This document shows, piece after piece, positions 1 through 5,252 of a DNA stretch of 5,252 nucleotides. The number at the start of each line of letters is the position of its first letter. Within the stretch, counting starts at the first letter, position 1. The notes under the pieces were generated by a model. It saw nothing but the letters and a program-made list of their open reading frames with translations. It was not told the origin of the DNA and did no database searches. The position numbers and the translations under genes were made by a program. The DNA lies in assembly GCA_025963265.1 (NCBI GenBank), contig JAOPUY010000049.1:1-5252 (forward strand), read 5' to 3'. Origin of the DNA: Frankiales bacterium. Its GTDB lineage: Bacteria; Actinomycetota; Actinomycetes; Mycobacteriales; Jatrophihabitantaceae.

Positions 1-2
1 AG

Positions 3-1772
3 CTCGTCGCCCGCCATCGCGCGCTGCAGAACGAGCTGACCCAGGAGCAATCCCGGATGGTCGGCGAGCGCCGGCTGGCCGCGATCGTGCGCAACTCGGT
101 CGACGTCGTGGCCGTCTGCGACCTTGACTCGACCATCACCTTCATCACGCCCTCCGTGCGCTCGGTTCTCGGCGCCGAGGCCGAATCCCTCATCGGACAG
201 CGCTATGACAGCCTCGTCCACCCCGAGGACGTCTCGCTGTTCGTGCAGCGGATCGCCAGTCTGCGCAACGGCGAAGAGCACCCGTTGCGGCTCCGGATGC
301 GCGCCGCCGACGGCCGCACCCTGACCGTCGAGGGGACGGCCGCCAACCTGCTGGCCGACGCCGCGCTCAACGGGATCGTGCTGACCGTCCGCGACATCAC
401 CGACCGCGTCGAGTTGGAGAACCGGCTGAGCCATCAGGCCTTCCACGACTCGCTCACCGGGCTGGCCAACCGCCAGCTGTTCTCCGACCGGCTCAGCCAC
501 GCCCTCGAGCGCCGCAGCGGCGCGCCCCGGGTGCACATCGTGATGTTCTGCGACCTCGACGACTTCAAGAACATCAACGACAGCCTCGGGCACGGCATCG
601 GCGACCAAGTGCTGTCCGCGGTGTCCCAGCGGTTGCGCGCGCTCGTGCGCGTCGGTGACACGGCGGCCCGGCTGGGCGGTGACGAGTTCGCCGTCCTGAT
701 GGAGTCCACCGACATGGCCGAGGCCGAGCAGGTCGCCGAGCGGATGCTGGCCGCGCTGATCGAGCCGGTGACGGTCGAGGGCCGGGCCATCACGGTCCGA
801 GCCAGCATCGGTCTGGCCGCGGCCATCCCGGGCGAGATGACCACCGAGGAAGCCCTGCGCAACGCCGACGTGGCGATGTACCTGGCCAAGGACCGCGGCA
901 AGGCGGCCGTGGCCCGGTACGAGTCGCGTCTGCACGAGGAGGCCTTGGAACGGCTCGAGCTGCGCTCGGAACTGCAGCGCGCACTGCGCCAAGACGAGCT
1001 CGTCCTGCACTACCAGCCGACCATCGATCTCAAGACCGGCGCCATCGCCGGCTTCGAGGCCCTAGTGCGCTGGGAGCACCCGCGGCGCGGCTTCATGCCG
1101 CCCGGGCTGTTCATCCCGATGGCCGAGGAGACCGGGCTCATCGTCCCGCTCGGCAGTTGGGTGCTGCGAGCCGCGTGCCGCGCCGGCGCCGGCATGCAGC
1201 AGGGTCAGCAACGTCCGAGCATGGCCGTCAACGTCGCGTCCCAGCAGCTGGCTCAGGCCGGGTTCATCGACGAGGTCGTGGCGGCGCTGGCCGAGTCGGG
1301 CCTGCCGCCGGACCGGCTGACCTTGGAGATCACCGAGAGCGTCGTGTTGAAAGACCTCGACCTGATGGCGGCGCGGCTGGTGACCTTGCGCGGCCTCGGA
1401 GTCCGCATCGCGATCGACGACTTCGGAACCGGCTACAGCTCCTTGGCCTACCTCAGCCAACTGCCGCTGGACATCCTCAAAGTGGACAAGTCCTTCATCG
1501 ACCGGGTCGCCCGCGACGAGCAGGACGCGTCCGTCGCCCGGGCGATCCTGGCCATGAGCGCCAGCATGAACCTCACGACCGTGGCCGAGGGGGTCGAGGA
1601 CCTCGACCAGGCCGACTGGCTGAGCGGAACCGAGTGCACCTACGGACAGGGCTATCTCTGGTCCAAACCGGTCGGGTTGGACGAGGCGCGCGCCCTGCTC
1701 CAGCGCTTTGCCGCGCAGCCGAGCGGCGCGGGCCGCAGCCTGGCCGGCGCGCCCGGCCAGCGTCGCGGCTGA
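3..1772 (+). CDS. PAS-GGDEF-EAL cyclic-di-GMP signalling protein, 5' partial
   Basis: Predicted bifunctional enzyme that makes (GGDEF) and degrades (EAL) cyclic-di-GMP. The frame is open to the left edge. The residues before Met at 57 form a charged helix that runs smoothly into the PAS domain, so I take the gene as starting before the window. ATG 57 has AGGAG 9 bases upstream (43-47) and remains a possible true start. Numbering from Met57: PAS about 5-115, GGDEF about 125-290, EAL about 300-550. The diguanylate cyclase part has HDSLTGLANR, CDLDDFKNIND (metal Asp166) and an intact GGDEF at 207-211, with an RxxD (R198-D201) in the usual inhibitory-site position. The EAL part keeps E334 of EAL, N392, E424, the D454-D455 pair, K475, E511 and Q531, so both halves look catalytically competent. 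No membrane segment is visible here; any N-terminal sensor would lie outside. Its association with motility rests only on adjacency to the flagellar genes. Confidence 0.93.
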   Translation, partial: LVARHRALQNELTQEQSRMVGERRLAAIVRNSVDVVAVCDLDSTITFITPSVRSVLGAEAESLIGQRYDSLVHPEDVSLFVQRIASLRNGEEHPLRLRMRAADGRTLTVEGTAANLLADAALNGIVLTVRDITDRVELENRLSHQAFHDSLTGLANRQLFSDRLSHALERRSGAPRVHIVMFCDLDDFKNINDSLGHGIGDQVLSAVSQRLRALVRVGDTAARLGGDEFAVLMESTDMAEAEQVAERMLAALIEPVTVEGRAITVRASIGLAAAIPGEMTTEEALRNADVAMYLAKDRGKAAVARYESRLHEEALERLELRSELQRALRQDELVLHYQPTIDLKTGAIAGFEALVRWEHPRRGFMPPGLFIPMAEETGLIVPLGSWVLRAACRAGAGMQQGQQRPSMAVNVASQQLAQAGFIDEVVAALAESGLPPDRLTLEITESVVLKDLDLMAARLVTLRGLGVRIAIDDFGTGYSSLAYLSQLPLDILKVDKSFIDRVARDEQDASVARAILAMSASMNLTTVAEGVEDLDQADWLSGTECTYGQGYLWSKPVGLDEARALLQRFAAQPSGAGRSLAGAPGQRRG

Positions 1773-1796
1773 GGCGCTCGAGGCTGAACCGGAGTA

Positions 1797-1828
1797 CTGC
1801 CGCAAGGCCTCAACTCTGGCCGCGGCAG
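1797..1828 (+). terminator. Candidate stem-loop terminator after the GGDEF-EAL gene
   Basis: CTGCCGC (1797-1803) pairs with GCGGCAG (1822-1828). After a two-base AA bulge, GGCC (1806-1809) pairs with GGCC (1818-1821), leaving an 8-base loop. This gives 11 G/C-rich pairs starting 24 bases after the stop codon. There is no T-run downstream, so it is not a classical intrinsic terminator; stem-loops lacking a U-tail are common at gene ends in high-GC actinobacteria. It overlaps the candidate flbD promoter, so it could instead, or also, act in regulating that promoter. Confidence 0.5.
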
Positions 1829-1836
1829 GCCGATAC
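1809..1836 (+). promoter_or_regulatory. Candidate FliA/WhiG-type (sigma-28 family) promoter for flbD-motA-motB
   Basis: CTCA (1809-1812), a 16-base spacer, then GCCGATAC (1829-1836). Read one base on, it is TCAA-N15-GCCGATAC, close to the general sigma-28/WhiG pattern TAAA-N15-GCCGATAA. It also fits the CTCA-N15-17-GCCGAA pattern I recall for FliA-type factors of flagellated actinobacteria. Transcription would start near 1841-1845, leaving a leader of about 50 bases before flbD. The same arrangement recurs before fliM. The match was made by eye and has no experimental support here. Confidence 0.5.
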
Positions 1837-1849
1837 GTAAGGCGAAGGC

Positions 1850-1867
1850 GGACCCAAGGATGGGTCC
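1850..1867 (+). other. Small hairpin in the flbD leader
   Basis: GGACCC (1850-1855) and GGGTCC (1862-1867) are perfect complements around a six-base loop, AAGGAT. It lies just downstream of the predicted transcription start. The loop holds an AAGGA Shine-Dalgarno-like core, but this is over 30 bases from the flbD ATG and so is not its ribosome binding site. It may be a 5'-end stabiliser or chance; function is unknown. Confidence 0.3.
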
Positions 1868-1893
1868 TGACAGCACACCATGGATGGATCCCA

Positions 1894-2205
1894 ATGATAC
1901 TTCTGCGTCGGCTAGGCGGACCGTTATTCGCCTTGAATCCGGACCTCATCGAGCGCGCTGAGGCGACCCCGGACACCGTCGAGACGATGGTCAATGGGAA
2001 CAAGTACCTCATCTGCGAAGAGCTGACCGAGCTCACCGAGCTGATCCGCGACCACCGCGCCCGCATCATCTCCATCGCTGAGACGCTGGCCTTGCAACCG
2101 CCGGCCCCGCCGGCGCCCCGCCCCGGCGGCGCGCCTGCGCCCCGGCTGCAGGATGTCTCGCACACCGACAATCCCGTGGTCCCGATTCGTCATCGGGAAG
2201 CCTGA
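1894..2205 (+). CDS. flbD: Flagellar FlbD/SwrD family protein
   Basis: Small cytoplasmic protein of 103 residues. The N-terminus (MILLRRLGGPLFALNPDLIE, then TPDT and VNGNKY at 25-38) is the family signature: MI-L-RLNG, F-LNPDLIE-vE, TPDTvI, l-NG-KY. This fixes the start, since the family begins at this Met. The best upstream ribosome contact is GGATGG at 1882-1887. The Bacillus homologue SwrD increases motor power through the stator, which suits the position directly before motA. The family is unrelated to the NtrC-type regulator called FlbD in Caulobacter. The conserved core ends near residue 65; residues 69-84 are Pro/Ala-rich and the last 20 or so match nothing I recognise, so the protein is longer than the usual 60-80 residues. 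Its stop overlaps the motA start (TGATG), implying translational coupling. Confidence 0.9.
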   Translation: MILLRRLGGPLFALNPDLIERAEATPDTVETMVNGNKYLICEELTELTELIRDHRARIISIAETLALQPPAPPAPRPGGAPAPRLQDVSHTDNPVVPIRHREA

Positions 2206-2981
2206 TGGATCCCGCACTGCTCATCGGCGTCGTGATGGCCCTGGTGGCCATCGTCGGATCGGTGAGCATGGAAGGCGGCAACATCGCCTCGATCTTCCTG
2301 CCCGCGCCCATGGTCCTGGTGTTCCTGGGAACCATCGGAGTGGCGATCGCCGGCGGCGTCATGCGCGACGCGAAGTCGCTGCCCAAGCAGATCATCCGGG
2401 CCGCCAAGACCAAGGTCACCAGCCCGGACGCCGCCGTCGAGATCCTGGTGACGCTGGCCGGGCGGGCCCGGCGCGAGGGACTGCTGGCGCTGGAGGAAGA
2501 GGTCAACAACGTCGAGGACGACTTCCTGCGGCGTGGGCTCCAATTGGCCATCGACGGCACTGACGCCGAGGAAGTCGCCATCATCCTGAGCGCCGAGGTC
2601 GACACCAAGCGCGCCGGCGACAAAGCCAGCGCCAAGCTCTTCTCCGACATGGGCGGCTACGCCCCGACGATCGGCATCATCGGCACCGTGCTCGGCCTGG
2701 TCAAGGTGCTGGGTCATCTGTCGGCCCCGGCCGAACTCGGCGCCGAGATCGCCAGCGCCTTCGTCGCCACCCTGTGGGGCGTGCTCAGCGCGAACGTCTT
2801 CTGGCTCCCGCTCGGCAGCCGCCTCAAGCGGTTGTCGCAAGCCGAGTGCGAGCAGATGGAGATCGTCATCGAAGGCATCCTGTCGATCCAGGCCGGGGCC
2901 AACCCGCGACTGGTCGAGCAGAAGCTGCAAAGCCTGATCCCGCAGGACATGCAAAAGCCCGCTGAGAAGGACGTGGCCTGA
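2205..2981 (+). CDS. motA: Flagellar stator protein MotA
   Basis: Inner-membrane stator subunit that forms the ion channel with MotB and pushes on the rotor protein FliG. It has 258 residues, the typical length of the Gram-positive/PomA type rather than the roughly 295 of E. coli. Four membrane segments are visible at about 3-20, 28-52, 150-172 and 182-205. The cytoplasmic loop has the family motif GRARREGLLALEEE (86-99), whose Arg and Glu residues correspond to the charged FliG-contact residues. GYAPTIGIIGTVLGL (151-165) carries the conserved channel proline at P154, and P202 in FWLPLGSRLK is the second conserved proline. The start is set by the TGATG overlap with flbD, with GGGAAG at 2195-2200 as ribosome binding site. 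The stop overlaps the motB start in the same way. H+ versus Na+ use cannot be settled from this reading. Confidence 0.97.
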   Translation: MDPALLIGVVMALVAIVGSVSMEGGNIASIFLPAPMVLVFLGTIGVAIAGGVMRDAKSLPKQIIRAAKTKVTSPDAAVEILVTLAGRARREGLLALEEEVNNVEDDFLRRGLQLAIDGTDAEEVAIILSAEVDTKRAGDKASAKLFSDMGGYAPTIGIIGTVLGLVKVLGHLSAPAELGAEIASAFVATLWGVLSANVFWLPLGSRLKRLSQAECEQMEIVIEGILSIQAGANPRLVEQKLQSLIPQDMQKPAEKDVA

Positions 2982-3814
2982 TGAGCGCGACCGCGGCTCG
3001 CGGCCGCAAGCGCGGCGGGCACGAGGAGGAGCACGAGAACAGCGAGCGGTGGATGGTCACCTACGCCGACATGCTCACCCTGCTGCTGGTGCTGTTCATC
3101 GTGCTGTACGCGATCTCCTCGGTGAACACCTCCAAGTTCCAGGAGCTCAAGACCGGCTTGGCCTCGGCGTTTAAGAACGGCCAGCCTTCGGTGCTGATCG
3201 GCGGCAGCAGCGTGGTCGGGCACGACTCGATCACCCCGCCGCAAGCCAACTCCGCGAATGCGGCGGCGGCCGCCGCCGCGGCCGCCGCGAAGGCGGCCGC
3301 GGCCAAGGAGGTCGAGCAGTTCAAGAAGATCGAGGAGTCCATCCAGTCCTCGCTGAACACGATCGGCCTGGGCAACGCCGCGCGTTACTCGATCGACCAA
3401 CGCGGGCTGGTGGTCACCGTCGTCACCGACGACCTGGTGTTCGCCGGCAACAGCGCGACCCTAGAGGCGCAAGGACAGAAAGTCATCAACGCCGTCGCCG
3501 CGCCCTTGAAGGGTCTGACCAACAACATCCAGGTCGACGGGCACACCAACCAGGAAAACGTCAGCACCGCCCCTTACCCGACCGGGTGGGAGTTGTCCTC
3601 GGCTCGGGCCTCAGCGGTGGTCGAGTACCTCATCGCCCATCAAGGCCTGCCCGCGAGCCGGTTGAGCGCGGTCGGATTCTCTGACCAGCACCCGCTTATC
3701 GCGCCCAGCGACCCGCGCTCGACGATCCTCAACCGACGGGTCGACATCGTCGTCCTGTCCAAGCTCCCCGCCGGCATCAGCACCGCGCTGCCGGCCGGCG
3801 GGACCGGGGGCTGA
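2981..3814 (+). CDS. motB: Flagellar stator protein MotB
   Basis: Stator subunit that carries the ion-binding site and anchors the stator to peptidoglycan; 277 residues. A charged cytoplasmic N-terminus (1-23) is followed by one membrane helix starting at WMVTYADMLTLLLVLFIVLY. D30 is the essential ion-binding aspartate. The plug/linker region (about 50-120) includes an alanine run (94-108). The OmpA-like peptidoglycan-binding domain spans about 140-260, with VDGHTN (185-190), the YPTGWELSSARA motif (199-210) and NRRVDIVV (251-258). Asn190 replaces the Asp more usual in GHTD. The start overlaps the motA stop (TGATG), and GAGAAGG (2964-2970) is a reasonable ribosome binding site. The last 17 residues are a low-complexity Gly/Ala/Pro tail. 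Confidence 0.97.
   Translation: MSATAARGRKRGGHEEEHENSERWMVTYADMLTLLLVLFIVLYAISSVNTSKFQELKTGLASAFKNGQPSVLIGGSSVVGHDSITPPQANSANAAAAAAAAAAKAAAAKEVEQFKKIEESIQSSLNTIGLGNAARYSIDQRGLVVTVVTDDLVFAGNSATLEAQGQKVINAVAAPLKGLTNNIQVDGHTNQENVSTAPYPTGWELSSARASAVVEYLIAHQGLPASRLSAVGFSDQHPLIAPSDPRSTILNRRVDIVVLSKLPAGISTALPAGGTGG
3260..3279. repeat. GCG/GCC palindrome in the polyalanine tract of motB
   Basis: Twenty bases made only of G and C form a perfect inverted repeat (ten bases followed by their reverse complement). They lie inside a longer run of GCG/GCC alanine codons, about 3260-3304, interrupted by AAG lysine codons. The palindrome follows from switching between GCG and GCC. It is a likely site of replication slippage or sequencing trouble, and alanine number here may vary between strains. 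Confidence 0.6.
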
Positions 3815-3819
3815 TCGCG

Positions 3820-3906
3820 ATGAACAAGTCCCCAATGGCACTTCAACCGACCAGATCACCGAAGAGCGCACCGTGCGCTCTCGACACAAGCGGGGTGGAC
3901 CGATGA
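3820..3906 (+). CDS. Candidate 28-codon small ORF bridging motB and fliL
   Basis: ATG at 3820 lies 5 bases after the motB stop, and the frame ends in TGA at 3904-3906, overlapping the fliL ATG as ATGA. It thus fills the whole gap with no untranslated stretch. It encodes 28 residues beginning MNKSPMALQP, basic and rich in Ser, Pro and Ala, with no membrane segment or motif I recognise. GGGGG at 3806-3810 could be a weak ribosome binding site. About a third of its codons end in A or T, unlike the strongly G/C-ending neighbours, so selection on the peptide is doubtful. The likeliest role, if real, is translational coupling from motB to fliL. It may equally be a chance open frame. Confidence 0.25.
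   Translation: MNKSPMALQPTRSPKSAPCALDTSGVDR
3863..3881. repeat. Perfect 9+1+9 palindrome between motB and fliL
   Basis: AGAGCGCAC (3863-3871), a single C, then its exact reverse complement GTGCGCTCT (3873-3881). As RNA it would fold into a stem of about 7 pairs with a 5-base loop; as DNA it has the symmetry of a dimeric-protein operator. No T-run follows, so it is not a classical terminator. It covers the alternative GTG start of fliL at 3873 and ends 21 bases before the preferred ATG. Confidence 0.55.
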
Positions 3907-4436
3907 GCCCAACAACAGAAGCGCCGAGCCGGATTGCCGGCGGAGTCTCTGGTTCTAAAGGCGGGTCCACTCAGGGTAAGGGCGCAGCCGAGGACGAGAA
4001 CGGGGGCGGCAAGAAGAAATCCAAGAAGATGAAGCTTGCCGTCCTCGTCCTCGTGCTGCTGCTCGCCATCGTCGGCGCCAAGGAGACCGTCCTGAAGAAA
4101 AAGCCGCCGGCGCCCGGCTCGGCCGCGGCCATCGCGGCCGCCAAGCCGGTGCCCGGACCGATGATCCCGCTGACCGAACAGACCTTGAACCTGGCCGACG
4201 GCGCGTTCCTTCGGGTGATCGTTGTGATCGTCACCACCAAGGGGACCAGCGCCGCCCTCGATGTGACCGAGGGGAACCAGGCCGTGATCGACCAGTTCAG
4301 CAACCTGCCCGAGTCCGCGCTGACCGGGTTAGCCAACCGCAACAAGGCCCGCAAGCAGCTGGTCACCCGATTGGAGAAGCTCTACCCGAAGAAAATCCTC
4401 GACGTGACGTTCAACGAGTTCGTGATGCAGAGCTGA
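3903..4436 (+). CDS. fliL: Flagellar basal body-associated protein FliL
   Basis: Single-pass membrane protein that sits around the stator and supports motor output. With ATG 3903 it has 177 residues. A cytoplasmic N-terminal region (1-43) is rich in Gly, Ser and charged residues and ends in a Lys cluster (37-44). The membrane helix is at about 45-59 (LAVLVLVLLLAIVGA). A Pro/Ala linker (67-88) precedes the FliL domain, about 89-177. The FliL domain shows LTEQTLNLADGAFLRVIVVI, and the end ILDVTFNEFVMQS matches the family's characteristic C-terminal (Y/N)F-EFV-Q. ATG 3903 is preferred because GGGGTGGA lies just upstream; GTG 3873 in the same frame would add 10 residues and falls inside the palindrome. 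It sits in the usual order between motB and fliM. Overall identity is secure; the start is less so. Confidence 0.93.
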   Translation: MSPTTEAPSRIAGGVSGSKGGSTQGKGAAEDENGGGKKKSKKMKLAVLVLVLLLAIVGAKETVLKKKPPAPGSAAAIAAAKPVPGPMIPLTEQTLNLADGAFLRVIVVIVTTKGTSAALDVTEGNQAVIDQFSNLPESALTGLANRNKARKQLVTRLEKLYPKKILDVTFNEFVMQS

Positions 4437-4487
4437 CCGGCGATAGAGCTCGCTCCCACGCAATGTCAAGCAGTTAGCCGAGATCGA

Positions 4488-4513
4488 CTCAGGTCTGCCC
4501 GTTAGCCGCCGAA
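4488..4513 (+). promoter_or_regulatory. Candidate FliA-type promoter for fliM
   Basis: CTCA (4488-4491), a 16-base spacer, then GCCGAA (4508-4513). This is an exact match to the CTCA-N15-17-GCCGAA pattern I recall for FliA-type sigma factors of flagellated actinobacteria, and it has the same spacer length as the candidate before flbD. Transcription would begin near 4519-4524, at or just before the first in-frame GTG of fliM. If real, fliM and the genes after it form a separate transcription unit from flbD-fliL, or can be boosted independently. Confidence 0.5.
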
Positions 4514-4523
4514 CAGTGTCCAT

Positions 4524-5252
4524 GTGACACAGAACGGTGGCCTTGAGGCGAGCTCGCGATCTGGGCTGCTCCGCAGCAACGGGCCGTCCGTGGTGTCGAA
4601 CTATGACTTCAAGCGACCGACCAAACTCTCCCGCGATCACACTCGGGCGTTGCAGATCAGCTTTGAGACTTTCGCGCGCCGGTTGAGCACCCAGCTGACC
4701 ACCGGCTTGCGCCAAGTCTCGCAGGTCAAACTGGTGGCGATCGAACAGCAGACCTATGAGGAGTACATCGCCGGGCTGGCCCAGACGACGATTCTGTCCG
4801 TCCTCGACCTGGATCCGCTGCCCGGCAGCGGGATCTTCGAATTCTCGGTGCCGACCGCGCTGGCCTGTGTCGACTACCTGCTCGGCGGCCCCGGCGGCGA
4901 GCAGCCGACCCGCGCCCTCACCGACCTGGAGACGCCGCTGCTGCGCGACGTCGTCGAGCAGATGCTCGGCGTGCTGCGCTATGCGCTCGAGGCAACCGGG
5001 ATCGTGCCGACCTTCAACGCCATGGAGTACACCCCGCAGTTCCTGCAGGCGGCCAACCCGAGCGACATCTTCGTCGTCGGCTCCTTCGAGATGCAGGTCG
5101 GCAACCAGCTGTGCCTGGCCACGCTGTGCCTGCCGCTGAGCTCGATCATGCCGCGTTTGCAAACCAAAACCGACCGCCGCGCATCGACCGCCCTAGAGCA
5201 CCAGGCGCTGGCCCACACAGCCGAGAAGGTCCGCAGCGCCCTGATCGGCGCG
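4524..5252 (+). CDS. fliM: Flagellar motor switch protein FliM, 3' partial
   Basis: C-ring protein that with FliG and FliN switches rotation direction. 243 codons are present and the window ends on a codon boundary; the family is usually about 330 residues, so the FliN-like C-terminal domain is mostly missing. The core starts at NYDFKRPTKLS (26-36 from GTG 4524). It continues through FETFARRLSTQL, LVAIEQQTYEEYIAGL and the middle-domain signature VDYLLGGPGGE (116-126), and PTFNAMEYTPQFLQAANPSD and SSIMPRL lie in the C-terminal half of the middle domain. The start is uncertain. GTG 4524 is the first start after the in-frame TAG at 4503 and would be leaderless or nearly so from the candidate promoter; GTG 4590 and GTG 4593 sit 4 and 3 codons before the YDFKRP core. 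No clear Shine-Dalgarno precedes any of them. The usual N-terminal CheY-binding peptide (LSQ-EIDALL) is not recognisable. Confidence 0.93.
   Translation, partial: MTQNGGLEASSRSGLLRSNGPSVVSNYDFKRPTKLSRDHTRALQISFETFARRLSTQLTTGLRQVSQVKLVAIEQQTYEEYIAGLAQTTILSVLDLDPLPGSGIFEFSVPTALACVDYLLGGPGGEQPTRALTDLETPLLRDVVEQMLGVLRYALEATGIVPTFNAMEYTPQFLQAANPSDIFVVGSFEMQVGNQLCLATLCLPLSSIMPRLQTKTDRRASTALEHQALAHTAEKVRSALIGA

Noticed and set aside
1157..1840. Second + strand frame of about 227 codons overlapping the EAL domain
   Set aside because: It is rich in Arg/Gly/Pro with no recognisable domain, while the overlapping EAL frame has every catalytic motif in order.
2020..2046. Tandem nine-base units encoding ELT-ELT-ELI in flbD
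   Set aside because: Two and a half imperfect units in an amphipathic helix; an ordinary codon-level duplication with no sign of further function.
1062..2171. Long open frame on the - strand (about 369 codons) opposite the EAL region and flbD
   Set aside because: It lies antisense to clearly conserved proteins, runs through an intergenic gap and has low-complexity composition; such frames are expected shadows of high-GC codon bias. The same applies to the - strand frames at 2190-2954, 2714-3400 and 4329-5162.
3843..3863. TCAA followed by ACCGAA in the motB-fliL gap as a possible FliA promoter
   Set aside because: The spacer is only 11 bases and the -10 box lacks the leading G; not supported.
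3970..3992. CTCA followed by GCCGAG inside the 5' part of fliL
   Set aside because: The spacer is 13 bases, too short for the pattern, and GCCGAG is a common Ala-Glu codon pair within coding sequence.
4465..4527. A different frame before fliM reads K-Q-L-A-E-I-D-S-G-L, resembling the FliM CheY-binding peptide
   Set aside because: This frame has no start codon upstream of the peptide (bounded by TAG at 4444), is not the fliM frame, ends at TGA 4525-4527, and overlaps the promoter-like boxes. It could be a frameshift remnant, but chance is simpler.
4548..4557. Ten-base palindrome GCGAGCTCGC near the start of fliM
   Set aside because: It is short, inside the likely coding frame, and such self-complementary G/C-rich decamers are frequent at this base composition.

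Overview
The window is high-GC DNA, with G or C at most third codon positions. It carries part of a flagellar gene cluster, all on the + strand. The protein styles suggest a motile actinobacterium: a short MotA of the Gram-positive type, a small FlbD/SwrD protein, and a FliM whose N-terminus runs almost directly into the YDF(K/R)RP core. Two candidate FliA/WhiG-type promoters fit the same reading. This is an inference from protein character; no ribosomal RNA or other taxonomic marker is present, and the genus cannot be named.

Layout from left to right. Positions 3-1772 hold the 3' part of a PAS-GGDEF-EAL cyclic-di-GMP protein whose 5' end probably lies before the window. A 121-base gap (1773-1893) follows, with a strong hairpin interleaved with a candidate FliA-type promoter and then a short leader. 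Next come flbD (1894-2205), motA (2205-2981) and motB (2981-3814), each joined to the next by a TGATG stop/start overlap. The 88-base motB-fliL gap contains a 28-codon ORF that ends in an ATGA overlap with fliL, and a perfect 9+1+9 palindrome. fliL (3903-4436) follows. The 87-base fliL-fliM gap carries a second promoter-like element with the same 16-base spacer. fliM starts at about 4524 and runs off the right edge.

How they work together: MotA and MotB form the ion-driven stator. FliL is the single-pass stator-associated protein at the motor. FlbD belongs to the family of Bacillus SwrD, which raises motor power. FliM is the C-ring switch protein. The upstream GGDEF-EAL protein has both sets of catalytic motifs intact and could tie local cyclic-di-GMP levels to motility, but its link to the motor is inferred only from position.

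The gene set is a conventional flagellar locus and I found no previously undescribed system. The points most worth a second look are regulatory: the paired promoter elements, the hairpin inside the first of them, the small ORF and palindrome between motB and fliL, and the lack of a recognisable CheY-binding peptide at the FliM N-terminus.
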